Assembly: GCA_019635875.1 (NCBI GenBank)
Contig: JAHBYP010000012.1
Span: 1 to 64,000, forward strand
Source: Alphaproteobacteria bacterium
GTDB taxonomy: Bacteria > Pseudomonadota > Alphaproteobacteria > Reyranellales > Reyranellaceae
Length of the DNA stretch: 64,000 nt
Reading direction: 5' to 3'
Positions 21,915 through 30,502 of this stretch are shown piece by piece (the stretch's first letter is position 1; every line of letters begins with the position of its first letter). The notes beneath the pieces were generated by a model, which saw only the letters and a list, made by a program, of their open reading frames with translations, ran no database searches and was not told the origin of the DNA. The position numbers were made by a program, and so were the translations under genes.

Positions 21915-23188
21915 TGCGGCGAGAGCGTCGTGACGCCGCCCATGTAGGAGCGCAGCGCGTCGGGCACGGTGACGCTGCCGTCCTGGCTCTGGAAGTTCTC
22001 GAGGATCGCCACCAGGGTGCGGCCGACAGCCAGGCCCGAGCCGTTGAGCGTGTGCACGAAGCGGTTGCCCTTGCCTTCCTTCGGGCGGTAGCGCGCGCCC
22101 ATGCGGCGGGCCTGGAAATCGCCCATGTTGGAGCAGCTCGAGATCTCGCGATAGCGCCCCTGGCCCGGCAGCCAGACCTCGATGTCGTAGGTCTTGCGCG
22201 CGCCGAAGCCCATGTCGCCGGCGCACAGGGTCACGACCTGATGCGGCAGCTCGAGCTTTTTCAGCACCGACTGCGCGCAGTCGGTCATGCGCTCGTGCTC
22301 GTCGGCCGATTGCTCGGGCGTGACGATCGAAACGAGCTCGACCTTGGTGAACTGGTGCTGGCGGATCATGCCGCGCGTGTCCTTGCCGGCCGAGCCCGCC
22401 TCGGAACGGAAGCAGGGCGTCAGCGCGGTGTAGCGCTGCGGCAGGTCCTTCTCCTCGAAGATGGTGTCGGCCGCCAGGTTGGTCAGCGGCACCTCGGCCG
22501 TGGGGATCAGCCAGTAGCCATTCTCGGTGCGGAACAGGTCCTCGGCGAATTTCGGCAGGTTGTTGGTGCCATAGACCGCCGCGTCGCGCACCAGCAGCGG
22601 CGGCGCGATCTCGGTGTAGCCGTTCTCGGTCGTCTGCAGGTCTATCATGAACTGGCCGATGGCACGTTCCAGCCGCGCCAGTTGCGAACGCAGCACGACG
22701 AAACGCGCGCCGCTAAGCTTGGTCGCAGCGGCGAAGTCCATGCCCAGCTTCTCGCCGATCGAAACGTGGTCCCGGGGCTCGAAGGCGAAGTTGCGCGGCG
22801 CGCCGGACTGGCGCTGCGGCACCGGCACGTTGTCATGCTCGTCCTTGCCGTCGGGCGTCTGCTCCGAGGGCAGATTGGGCAGGCCCGACAGCAGATCGTG
22901 CAGCTCCTTCTCGGCCGCGGCGGCGGCGGCCTCGGCGGTCTTCTGCGTGGTGTCGAGCGCGGCGACCTCTGCCATCTGCGCGTCGGCCGACTCGCCCTTG
23001 CCGCGCAGCGCGCCGATCTCGCGCGACAGCGCCTTGCGGCGGGCCTGCGCCTGCTCGCCCTCGGTGATCGCCGCGCGGCGGCGCCGATCGATCTCCAGGA
23101 CGATTGCGCTCTGCGGTGGCAAATGTCGGCGGGCGAGCCCGACGTCGAAGGCAGCCGGGTTGTCGCGAATCACACGGATGTCATGCAT
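21911..23188 (-). CDS. serS: Seryl-tRNA synthetase
   Basis: SerS charges tRNA-Ser and, in part, tRNA-Sec. The 425-residue protein has the N-terminal antiparallel coiled-coil arm (Lys/Glu/Ala-rich, about residues 30-105), then the class II catalytic core: motif 2 (CFRSEAGSAGKDTRGMIRQH) and the serine/ATP pocket ending in motif 3 (REISSCSNMGDFQARRM). It is the middle of the tat-serS-surE-pcm run. It lies 75 bases after tatC and overlaps surE by four bases. Confidence 0.97.
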   Translation of the reverse strand: MHDIRVIRDNPAAFDVGLARRHLPPQSAIVLEIDRRRRAAITEGEQAQARRKALSREIGALRGKGESADAQMAEVAALDTTQKTAEAAAAAAEKELHDLLSGLPNLPSEQTPDGKDEHDNVPVPQRQSGAPRNFAFEPRDHVSIGEKLGMDFAAATKLSGARFVVLRSQLARLERAIGQFMIDLQTTENGYTEIAPPLLVRDAAVYGTNNLPKFAEDLFRTENGYWLIPTAEVPLTNLAADTIFEEKDLPQRYTALTPCFRSEAGSAGKDTRGMIRQHQFTKVELVSIVTPEQSADEHERMTDCAQSVLKKLELPHQVVTLCAGDMGFGARKTYDIEVWLPGQGRYREISSCSNMGDFQARRMGARYRPKEGKGNRFVHTLNGSGLAVGRTLVAILENFQSQDGSVTVPDALRSYMGGVTTLSPQ

Positions 23189-23263
23189 GGCGGTGGCCAG
23201 GAAAGGCGGGAGAGAGCGAAGGGTTCAGCGCCTGTTGTGCGGGCGGCGCCACGTCCGGTCAAG

Positions 23264-24061
23264 TCAGGGCGACGTGCCCTCGCTCGATCGATCCGCCTCC
23301 TGCTTCTCCTCGGCGTTGTCCTTCTCGGCCTTCTTCTTCTCGATCGACATGCCGATGAGGATGGCGATCTCGTAGAAGAGGATCAGCGGCACGGCGAGCG
23401 CGATCTGGCTGATCACGTCGGGCGGTGTCAGGATCGCCGCGATGATGAAGGAGATGACGATGGCGTATCGCCGCTTGGCCCTCAGGCTGGCAGTGCTGAC
23501 GATGCCGACCCGCACCAGCAGGGTGAGCAGCACCGGCACCTCGAAGGCGAAGCCGAAGGCGAAGACCAGCTGCAGCACACGCTCGAGATAGTCGGAGGCC
23601 CGCAGCGTCTTCTCGATCTCGGGCGGCGTGTAGAGCGCCAGCATGACGTTGATGACGTAAGGCATCACCAGGTAGTACATGACCGCGCAGCCGGCGTAGA
23701 ACATGAACGGCGTGGCGATCAGGAAGGGGCGGAACGCCGCCTTCTCGTGGCGATAGAGCCCCGGGGCGACGAAGGCCCAGAGCTGTGTGGCGATCAGCGG
23801 GAAGCCGATGATCAGGGACAGGAACGCCGACATCTTCACGGTGACGAAGAAGAACTCGAAGATGTCGAGCACGATCACCTTGTAGCCGTCCGACGTCGCC
23901 GGGTGGATCAGGAAGGTGAAGATCGGCTTGGCGAAATAGAAGCAGACGAAGAAGACGAGCATGAACCCGCCGATGGCGTAGATCAGCCGCTTGCGCAGCT
24001 CGATCAGGTGATCGAGCAGCGGCATCGGCTTGTCGTCTTCGGGTCCGTCGATCGTGGTCAC
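23264..24061 (-). CDS. tatC: Twin-arginine translocase subunit TatC
   Basis: TatC is the six-helix membrane receptor for twin-arginine signal peptides. The 265-residue protein has the family start MPLLDHLIELRKRL, the PLIATQLWAFVAPGLYRHEK loop, and the AFGFAFEVPVLL segment with its conserved Glu, followed by TPPDVISQIALAVPLILFYE. The C-terminal tail is charged (KKKAEKDNAEEKQEADRSSE). The start is a GTG at 24061, since no ATG lies upstream in frame. The first internal ATG, 12 codons in, also matches a common start. tatB ends 39 bases upstream. Confidence 0.96.
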   Translation of the reverse strand: MTTIDGPEDDKPMPLLDHLIELRKRLIYAIGGFMLVFFVCFYFAKPIFTFLIHPATSDGYKVIVLDIFEFFFVTVKMSAFLSLIIGFPLIATQLWAFVAPGLYRHEKAAFRPFLIATPFMFYAGCAVMYYLVMPYVINVMLALYTPPEIEKTLRASDYLERVLQLVFAFGFAFEVPVLLTLLVRVGIVSTASLRAKRRYAIVISFIIAAILTPPDVISQIALAVPLILFYEIAILIGMSIEKKKAEKDNAEEKQEADRSSEGTSP

Positions 24062-24100
24062 GCGGCAATGTCCGTGGCGGCGATGCCGCCGGTCAGATGT

Positions 24101-24646
24101 CTAGCCAACCGCGACCTTGGCCGGCGGCGGCCCCGGCTCGTTGGCCGGGGTGGGCGTGTCGGCGGTGGCCTGCGGCTCGGCCGGAACCGGCTGCTCGACC
24201 GGGATCGGATCGGCCACGGCCGAGGGCTCCAGCGCCGGCGTCGGGTCGGCGATCGGCTCCGGCGCGGGCGGCGGCACCAGCTCGGCCGTCTCGACCGGCG
24301 ACGGCGCCTCGGCGCCCGTCGTCGACGCGTCGATCGCCGCCCTGGCCTGGGCCATCTCGGCCTCCGCCTCGGCGATACCGGCGTCGACCTGGCCCCTGAT
24401 CTCCTTCATCGGATCGATGCCGGGCAGGTCGAGCGCGGTATTGCTGTCGATGGTCTTCTTGACCTCGTCGAGGTCCGCCTGCCTGACCATGTCGTCGACA
24501 TGGCCGCGGAACTCGCCGGCAAGGTTGCGCGCCGCGGCCACCCAGCGGCCGATCGTGCGCAGCATTCCCGGCAACTCCTTCGGGCCGATGAAGATCAGCG
24601 CGACGACAAGGATCACCAGCAATTCGGGGCTGTCGATGCCGAACAT
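24101..24646 (-). CDS. tatB: Twin-arginine translocase subunit TatB
   Basis: TatB works with TatC in signal-peptide recognition. The 181-residue protein has the single N-terminal membrane helix (PELLVILVVALIFIGP), the hinge GPKELPGMLRTIGRW, and an amphipathic helix (AARNLAGEFRGHVDDMVRQA). The long tail is rich in Pro, Ala and Glu and looks disordered. The Glu in the membrane helix (SPELL) is the usual TatB feature that separates it from TatA. It starts 32 bases after tatA ends. Confidence 0.94.
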   Translation of the reverse strand: MFGIDSPELLVILVVALIFIGPKELPGMLRTIGRWVAAARNLAGEFRGHVDDMVRQADLDEVKKTIDSNTALDLPGIDPMKEIRGQVDAGIAEAEAEMAQARAAIDASTTGAEAPSPVETAELVPPPAPEPIADPTPALEPSAVADPIPVEQPVPAEPQATADTPTPANEPGPPPAKVAVG

Positions 24647-24678
24647 GGTGCTGCGGCCCCGGCGCGATCAGCAGGCGG

Positions 24679-24945
24679 TCAGGTCTTGGCCTGGTGGCTC
24701 GAAGCCGGCGAGGCCGAAGCGGCCGTCGTGCTCTGCCCGATGGTCTTGGCGTCGTCACCGGGTGTGGCCGGCTCCGTCGGCTTGTTCGGGTCGGCGGCGG
24801 CGTTGTCGCCCGAGACGCCCTTCTTGAAGGCGCTCAATCCCTTGCCGAAATCGCCCATGAGCTGCGAAATCTTGCCGCGCCCACCGAACATCAACAGGAT
24901 GATCGCCAGAACGACCAGCCAATGCCAAATGCTGAAGCTTCCCAT
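24679..24945 (-). CDS. tatA: Twin-arginine translocase subunit TatA
   Basis: TatA forms the variable-size translocation pore. The 88-residue protein has the short membrane helix (WHWLVVLAIILLMFGG), the hinge GGRGKISQLMGDFGKG, the amphipathic helix (LSAFKKGVSGD) and a polar, Ala/Thr-rich tail. GGAGGAGG lies about 7 bases upstream of the ATG at 24945 and fixes the start, although the frame is open to 24987. A perfect TATAAT at 25011-25006 precedes it. Confidence 0.94.
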   Translation of the reverse strand: MGSFSIWHWLVVLAIILLMFGGRGKISQLMGDFGKGLSAFKKGVSGDNAAADPNKPTEPATPGDDAKTIGQSTTAASASPASSHQAKT

Positions 24946-25005
24946 TGCACGCCTCCTCCGGGCGATCGCGGGCAATCGAGCCCGCAAGCTTGATCGGGTT
25001 ATTGC

Positions 25006-25011
25006 ATTATA
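25006..25011 (-). promoter_or_regulatory. Perfect -10 hexamer upstream of tatA
   Basis: TATAAT reads on the minus strand at 25011-25006, about 60 bases upstream of the tatA ATG. The matching -35 position (25034-25029) reads CGGCCG, which is poor, so the promoter may need an activator. A promoter here would let the tatABC-serS-surE-pcm run be transcribed independently of the genes inserted upstream. Confidence 0.45.
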
Positions 25012-25072
25012 GGGCTTTACGCCGCAACCGGCCGGGGCGGATCGCGCCTGCGGCCGGTTGACCGTTCATTCC

Positions 25073-26200
25073 CTATGTAGTGTCGCCGACGGCGAAGACG
25101 AAGGCCTGTCGAGCGTCCAACGACACCGCCAGCTCGGTGCCTTCCTCGGGCAGGAACTGGCCCGGCACGCGCGCGTGCCAGTGACTGTGTTCTTCGCTGT
25201 CGGGCGCGGCGGAATCATGGCGGTGCGTGGAATCGGTGTTGAAGCACAGATGCACCCAGCTGGTGCGCCCCAGAAGCCGCGCCGCGAGCACCCGCGCCTT
25301 GACCGCGCCCTGGGTCGGCCCGGTCCCCGGCCCGGCCGCGACACCAGCCAGCCGGAGCGCCTCGGGCCGGATCAGCACATGGACCCCCTGCCCCTCGGCA
25401 AAGCCGTCGGCCAGGAGCGGCCCGAATGGCGTTTCGACACGCCCGCCGCGGGCCACGCCGTCGATGCGGTTGACGTCGCCCAGGAACTCGGCAACGAACT
25501 CGCTCGCCGGCCGGGTATAGACATCGCGCGGCCGCCCGACCTGCACGATGCGGCCGGCCCGCATCACGGCTATGCGATCGGCCATGAACATCGCCTCCTC
25601 CGGGTCGTGGGTGACGACCAGAGCAGTCATCCGATCGGCCTTCAGCAGGTGCAGCGCCTCGTCGCGCACCACGCCGCGCAGGCGCGCGTCGAGACCGGAA
25701 AACGGCTCGTCCATCAGCACGATGCCCGGCGCCGGGGCGATCGCCCGGGCCAGGGCGGCGCGCTGCTGCTGGCCCCCCGAAAGCTGGTGCGGCCAGGCCC
25801 TGGCGTATCCCTCCAGGTGCAGGCGGCGCAGCAGCGCCTCGACCCGCTGAGCGCGTTCGGCGGCCGGCAGCCGACGCAATCCGAAGCCGACATTGGCGCT
25901 GATATCGAGGTGCGGGAACAGGGCGAGATCCTGGAAGACCAGCCCGACCCCGCGCGACTCCGGCGGTGCCTCGTGGCCCGGTTCGGCCACCACCTGCTCG
26001 CCCACCATGATGCGGCCGGCCTGCAGCCTCTCGAGCCCGGCGACGAGACGCAGCACGGTCGTCTTGCCGCAGCCCGAAGGTCCCAGCAGGCAGACCACTT
26101 CCCCCGGCTCGACGCGCAGCGACACGCCGTCGACCGCCAAGCGGTCGTCATAGGCGTGGCTGAGATCGGAGATGTCCAGTGCGGAGCCGGTCAGACGCAT
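25073..26200 (-). CDS. ABC transporter ATP-binding protein (FbpC/PotA-like), orphan
   Basis: The 375-residue ATPase has Walker A GPSGCGKTT near residue 39, the Q-loop VFQDLALFPH, signature LSGGQQQRAAL, Walker B GIVLMDEPFSGLD and switch His in VVTHDPEEAM. A TOBE-type regulatory domain follows. The order is that of ferric-iron and spermidine/putrescine importers. No permease or binding protein lies nearby, so its partners are elsewhere or absent. Within the TOBE domain, around residues 321-347, there is an unusual segment with five histidines in a short stretch (THRHDS ... EEHSHWHARVPG). It lies between the TPR genes and tatA, on the same strand. Confidence 0.9.
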   Translation of the reverse strand: MRLTGSALDISDLSHAYDDRLAVDGVSLRVEPGEVVCLLGPSGCGKTTVLRLVAGLERLQAGRIMVGEQVVAEPGHEAPPESRGVGLVFQDLALFPHLDISANVGFGLRRLPAAERAQRVEALLRRLHLEGYARAWPHQLSGGQQQRAALARAIAPAPGIVLMDEPFSGLDARLRGVVRDEALHLLKADRMTALVVTHDPEEAMFMADRIAVMRAGRIVQVGRPRDVYTRPASEFVAEFLGDVNRIDGVARGGRVETPFGPLLADGFAEGQGVHVLIRPEALRLAGVAAGPGTGPTQGAVKARVLAARLLGRTSWVHLCFNTDSTHRHDSAAPDSEEHSHWHARVPGQFLPEEGTELAVSLDARQAFVFAVGDTT

Positions 26201-26249
26201 GTCGTGTTCTTACCGGCTGTTGCGATTGCGTGCCAGTGGCGGCTGGCGC

Positions 26250-27782
26250 TCAGCGCAGGCCGTAGCGCGCCATCTCCTCGGCGATGTCCGGCGTGATCGC
26301 CGTGGCGGCCGCGATGTCGGCGGCCGCGCCCTTGTCGTCGCCCTTCAACCGCCGCGCGATGCCGCGGCCGTAGAGCGTCGCCGCCTGCTTCGGCTCGGCC
26401 GCCAGGGCGGCGTTGTAGTCGGCCAGCGCCGCGTCGAGGCGGCCGTCCTTCAGGTGGACAAGGCCGCGCGCACCGATCGTGCCGGCATGGCCGGGTCGCA
26501 GGCGCAGCGAGGTGTCGCAATCGGCCAGCGCCTGGAGCTGACGCCCCAGGATCGCACCTGCGCGACAGCGGCTCGACAGGAAGGTGGCCGACGAGGGGCT
26601 GAGCCGCACCGCCTGGTCGTAGTCCTCGAGCCCGCGGGCGAATTGCCCCTTGGCGATCCAGACGTCGCCCCTGTTGTGGAAGGCGGCGGCGAAGGATGGC
26701 GCCAGCCGGATCGCCTCGTCGTAGTCCTTCAGCGCGCGCTCGAAGTCGCGTCTGCTCTCGTGGGCGATGCCGCGGTCGTTGAAGGCGCGCGCGTCGCCGG
26801 GATTGAGCTCGATGATGCGGTCGAAATCGGTGATCGCCCTGTCGTACTGACCCTTGATCCCCCAAGCCGCGGCCCGATTGCGCAAAGCGGTCGCGTAAGA
26901 CGGCGCCAGGCGCAGCGCCTCGTCGAGATCCTCGATCGAGCGGCCGTGCTCGCCCTTGCTGCGCCACGACACGGCGCGATTGTTGTAGGCCGACGCCAGG
27001 CGGGGGTTGATCCTGAGCGCCTCGTCGAAATTGCGGATGGCGCGGTCGTGGTCGCCCTTGGCATCCCATACGCCGCCGCGCGCGTTGAAGTAGTCGGCAT
27101 CCCACGGATTGATGTGAATCGCGCGATCGTAGTCCTCGATCGCCCGATCCAGCTTGCCCAGGCGCTGCCAGGCCGCGGCGCGATTGTACAGCGCATTGGC
27201 GTGGTCGGGATTGAGGCGCAGCGCCGAGTCGTAGTCCTCGATCGCGCGCTCGTATGCGCCCTTGCCCGCCCAGGCGACGCCGCGATTGTTGAAGGCGCTG
27301 AAATTGTCCGGCCGCAGTCGGACGGCCTCGTCGTAATCGCGGATCGCCTCGTCAAAGAGGCGCTTGTCGTCGTAGGCACTGCCGCGCCCATTGTAGAAAT
27401 CCGAGTCCTTCGGGTTCAGTGCGATGGCGCGGTCGAAATCCGCGATCGCGCGATCGGCTTCGCGGCGCTGCCGCCAGGCGAGGGCGCGGTTGTACCAGGC
27501 GTTGGCATAGGCCGGATCGAGCCGGATCGCCTCCTCGAAATCCTCGAAAGCCCGGTCACGCTTGCCCTGCAAGCGCAGCGCGACGCCGCGATTCGAGAAC
27601 ACGACGGCCAATGCGCGCTGCGTCTCGAAGCCGGAATCGATGAGAGCGGTGCAGCTCCTGACCTGCTGTTCGGTGCCAACACCCCGGGCGCCCAGGCAGG
27701 TCTGCCAGTTCTGCTCGCGAACCTCTTCAGCCGCGGCCGGAACCGCCACCAGGAGGGCCGCGATGAACACCACGCGACGCAT
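26250..27782 (-). CDS. Secreted TPR-repeat protein (long paralogue)
   Basis: A 510-residue protein with a Sec signal peptide (VVFIAALLVAVPAAAEE) and about twelve to thirteen tetratricopeptide repeats of the form A-x3-RG-x-A-x3-G-x2-DRAIxDFDxAIxLNP. The N-terminal head has a Cys pair (TCLGARG and VRSCTALIDSG). The C-terminus IAEEMARYGLR is shared with the neighbouring paralogue. Such repeats form a solenoid for protein-protein contacts; the partner is not evident, and a periplasmic location is predicted. GGGGGAG lies just upstream of the ATG. It lies 83 bases after the short paralogue and 49 bases before the ABC ATPase gene. Confidence 0.88.
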   Translation of the reverse strand: MRRVVFIAALLVAVPAAAEEVREQNWQTCLGARGVGTEQQVRSCTALIDSGFETQRALAVVFSNRGVALRLQGKRDRAFEDFEEAIRLDPAYANAWYNRALAWRQRREADRAIADFDRAIALNPKDSDFYNGRGSAYDDKRLFDEAIRDYDEAVRLRPDNFSAFNNRGVAWAGKGAYERAIEDYDSALRLNPDHANALYNRAAAWQRLGKLDRAIEDYDRAIHINPWDADYFNARGGVWDAKGDHDRAIRNFDEALRINPRLASAYNNRAVSWRSKGEHGRSIEDLDEALRLAPSYATALRNRAAAWGIKGQYDRAITDFDRIIELNPGDARAFNDRGIAHESRRDFERALKDYDEAIRLAPSFAAAFHNRGDVWIAKGQFARGLEDYDQAVRLSPSSATFLSSRCRAGAILGRQLQALADCDTSLRLRPGHAGTIGARGLVHLKDGRLDAALADYNAALAAEPKQAATLYGRGIARRLKGDDKGAAADIAAATAITPDIAEEMARYGLR

Positions 27783-27865
27783 ATCTCCCCCACGCTTGTT
27801 GGCGGCAGGACACCGCGGGCGGCCCAGCGCGTCAATGGGCAGCGGCGACGCAGGGCCGTGTCGTT

Positions 27866-28885
27866 CTATCGCACGCCGTATCGCGCCATCTCCTCGGCGA
27901 TGTCCGCCCGGATGGCCTTGGCGGCAGCGATGTCCGCCGCACCACGCGCCATGTCCCCCGCGCGCTGACGCGCGATGCCGCGGCCGTACAACGAGGTCGC
28001 GATCCTGCCGTCGACGCGCAGGGCGGCGTCGTAATCGGCGATGGCGGCGTCGTGGCGACCCGCCTTCAGATGCACCAGCCCCCGGCTGTCCAGGATGGCC
28101 GCGTCACCGGGCTTCAGGCGAAGCGCCTCCTCGCAATCCGCCAGCGCCGGCTCGAGCTGCCCGGCGATGGCCCGCACCCAGCACCGCGAATTCCACGGGC
28201 TTGGGTCCGCCGGCGCGAGGCGGATGGCGCGCGTCAGATCCTCGATCGCGCGCTCATGCTGGCCCAGCGCCTCAAAGCATGCGGCGCGCCTGGCCAGGAC
28301 GTCAGCGTTCTCACCGCCCAGCCTGAGCACCTCGTCGTAGTCGGCAATCGCCGCGGGGTAGTCTCGGGTCTGGTGACGGACGATGGCACGCGTCAGCCGC
28401 GGTTCGATATCAGCAAAGGCGAGGCGAACGGCCTCATCGAGATCGCGGATGGCCTCGGCGTGCCGTCCCAACCGAGCCAAAACCACGCCGCGATTGTGAT
28501 GGCCGCGATGGTCCTGCGGCCTGAGCCGAATCACCTCGGCGAAATCGGCCATCGCCTGATCATAGCGTTCGGCGGTGCCATGAACGCGCCCACGCGCCAG
28601 GAAGAAATCCGCGTCCGATGGGTCGAGGCGAATCGCATGATCGAGATCGCCAAGCGCCGCCGGTAGGTCGTTGGCGCCCTCATGTGCCCGCGCGCGATTG
28701 TAGTAGGCCTTGGCCTGATTGCGCGGCGTGGCGCGTTGCGCCTCGATCGCCGCCGTGCAGGCGTTGATCCGCGATATGATGGGTGTCGCCTCGTCGCTGC
28801 AGATCCGCCACTGCTCCGTGGCGTCCTGCGCGAGGACGGGCGCGCTCAGCACCGCCGCGATCACCAAAGAGGCGGCGCGGCGCAT
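27866..28885 (-). CDS. Secreted TPR-repeat protein (short paralogue)
   Basis: A 339-residue relative of the next gene downstream. It shares the signal peptide type (LVIAAVLSAPVLAQD), the Cys-containing head (WRICSDEA, INACTAAIEAQ), TPR units (LPAALGDLDHAIRLDPSDAD and similar) and the C-terminal IAEEMARYGVR. It has about eight repeats against twelve or more in the paralogue, so the pair arose by tandem duplication followed by repeat gain or loss. The ATG lies only 8 bases after the scpB stop, so it is expressed with scpAB. Function unknown; a periplasmic scaffold is the simplest guess. Confidence 0.87.
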   Translation of the reverse strand: MRRAASLVIAAVLSAPVLAQDATEQWRICSDEATPIISRINACTAAIEAQRATPRNQAKAYYNRARAHEGANDLPAALGDLDHAIRLDPSDADFFLARGRVHGTAERYDQAMADFAEVIRLRPQDHRGHHNRGVVLARLGRHAEAIRDLDEAVRLAFADIEPRLTRAIVRHQTRDYPAAIADYDEVLRLGGENADVLARRAACFEALGQHERAIEDLTRAIRLAPADPSPWNSRCWVRAIAGQLEPALADCEEALRLKPGDAAILDSRGLVHLKAGRHDAAIADYDAALRVDGRIATSLYGRGIARQRAGDMARGAADIAAAKAIRADIAEEMARYGVR

Positions 28886-28893
28886 GGCGCGGG

Positions 28894-29595
28894 TCAGTCG
28901 GCGGCTTTGACCGGTGCGTCGTCGCCGGTCTCGAGCGGCTCGGCGGGCCCCTCGTCGCCCTCGTCGGTGAGCGGCAGGTCGGGTTCCTCCGGCCGATAGA
29001 TGCTGGGCTGCGCGCGCGGATCGAGCAGGCCGGCGGCCTTGAGCTCGTCCATGCCCGGAAGGTCCTCGACCCCCGACAAGCCGAAATGCTCGAGGAAGAA
29101 CTCCGTGGTGCCCCAGGTCACCGGCTTGCCCGGCGCGCGGCGCCGGCCCATCGGCCGGATCCAGCTCTGCTCGAACAGGAAGTCGAGCGTGCCCTTGCTC
29201 AGTCCCACGCCACGAATTTGCTCGATCTCCGCGCGCGTCACTGGCTGGTGGTAGGCGATGATCGCCAGGGTCTCGACGGCGGCGCGCGAAAGCTTGCGCG
29301 TCACCTGGGTTTCGATGCGCAGCTTCTGCGCCAGATCGGGTGCAGTGCGGAAGACGAAGCCACCGGCGATACGGACCAGATTCACGCCGCGGCCGGCATA
29401 CATCTCGGCCAGCTCGGCGAGCAGCGAATCGACGTCGGCGTCGTCGGGCAGGCGCTCGGCGAGCGTCGAGGCGTCGAGCGGCTGGGCCGATGCGAAGAGC
29501 AGGGCTTCGACCAGGCGCAGGTTCTGCGCGTGGGGATCGGCGACGATCTCGGGGGCCGTCGCTTCGCTCTCGGGCGTTTCGAGCTGGTCGGTCAT
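28894..29595 (-). CDS. scpB: Segregation and condensation protein B
   Basis: ScpB is the winged-helix kleisin partner of the SMC-ScpAB condensin. The 233-residue protein has two winged-helix domains, with LRLVEALLFASAQPL, AVETLAIIAYHQPVTRAEIE, IRGVGLSKGTLDFLFE and GTTEFFLEHFGLSGVEDLPG all typical. An acidic, low-complexity tail closes it. The ATG at 29595 overlaps the scpA stop by four bases (ATGA). Confidence 0.95.
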   Translation of the reverse strand: MTDQLETPESEATAPEIVADPHAQNLRLVEALLFASAQPLDASTLAERLPDDADVDSLLAELAEMYAGRGVNLVRIAGGFVFRTAPDLAQKLRIETQVTRKLSRAAVETLAIIAYHQPVTRAEIEQIRGVGLSKGTLDFLFEQSWIRPMGRRRAPGKPVTWGTTEFFLEHFGLSGVEDLPGMDELKAAGLLDPRAQPSIYRPEEPDLPLTDEGDEGPAEPLETGDDAPVKAAD

Positions 29596-30404
29596 GTCGG
29601 GGGAGCCTCTTCGCCGGCGCGTCGGCGCAACATCAAAGGGCCGAACGACTCGGTTTGACGCAACTGCACGACGCCGTCCTTGGCAAGCTGCAGGGTGGCG
29701 ACGAAGGTCGCGGCCACGGCCGAGCGACGCTTCATCGGATCGCTCAATCCGGGCGGCAGGAAGGCCGACAGCGAGGCCCAGTCGATGGCGATGCCCAGCA
29801 TGCGCTCCAGCCGCTCCAGCGCCTCCTCGACCGAGAAGAACTGCATGGCGCGGATGTGATAGGCGTCGGCATCCTTGGGCCGCTGCTGATCGCCATAGGC
29901 CTTGAGCAGCTCGTAGAGCTGCACGTCCCACTTCGTCTTGCGCAACACCAGCGCGCCTTCCGGCCTGCCGCGGCCGAAGGTGTCGACCCCCAGCCGGGGA
30001 TGCGCCATCAGCCGCGTGCCGGCCTGCTGCATGGCCTCCAGGCGCCGCAACTGCCACTGCAGCGCATCGGCCATCTGCTCGCCGGTCGGCTCCTCGTCCT
30101 GCGGCGGCTCGGGCAGCATCAGGCGTGATTTCAGATAGGCGAGCCACGCGGCCATCACGAGATAGTCGGCCGCCAGCTCGAGCCGCAGGCGACGCGCCTG
30201 CTGGACGAACACCAGATACTGGTCGACCAGGGCCACCATCGAGATGCGCCGCAGATCGACCTTCTGATCGCGCGCCAAGGTGAGCAGGACGTCGAGCGGC
30301 CCCTCGTACCCTTCGAGATCGAGGATCAGCTCGCCCTCGCCCGGCGCCAGCACATCGGGGGCACCCTGGTCGAATTCGCTAGAGATGGGGACGTCGTCGC
30401 TCAT
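29592..30404 (-). CDS. scpA: Segregation and condensation protein A
   Basis: ScpA is the kleisin subunit that bridges the two SMC heads. The 270-residue protein has the N-terminal kleisin motif YEGPLDVLLTLARDQKVDL and YLVMAAWLAYLKSRLMLPEP, a linker region, and the C-terminal winged helix (VAATFVATLQLAKDGVVQLR). The upstream intergenic stretch to nagZ is 98 bases with an AT-rich core but no clear promoter. scpB is coupled by an ATGA overlap. Confidence 0.95.
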   Translation of the reverse strand: MSDDVPISSEFDQGAPDVLAPGEGELILDLEGYEGPLDVLLTLARDQKVDLRRISMVALVDQYLVFVQQARRLRLELAADYLVMAAWLAYLKSRLMLPEPPQDEEPTGEQMADALQWQLRRLEAMQQAGTRLMAHPRLGVDTFGRGRPEGALVLRKTKWDVQLYELLKAYGDQQRPKDADAYHIRAMQFFSVEEALERLERMLGIAIDWASLSAFLPPGLSDPMKRRSAVAATFVATLQLAKDGVVQLRQTESFGPLMLRRRAGEEAPPT

Positions 30405-30502
30405 CGCCTACTACCAATAGTCCAACAGACGCAGGCGTCGCGAGTCAAATCAGCCGCGACTTATCCCCACGTCTGCCAATTTTATCATTCCAATTCAATG
30501 AC

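Noticed and set aside
21914..25012. A 1032-codon open frame on the plus strand
   Set aside because: It runs antisense through serS, tatC, tatB and tatA, all of which have full family motifs on the other strand.
26250..28885. Regularly repeated sequence that might suggest a repeat array or CRISPR
   Set aside because: The periodicity is about 102 bases (34 codons) and reflects TPR protein repeats, with no conserved DNA repeat or spacers.
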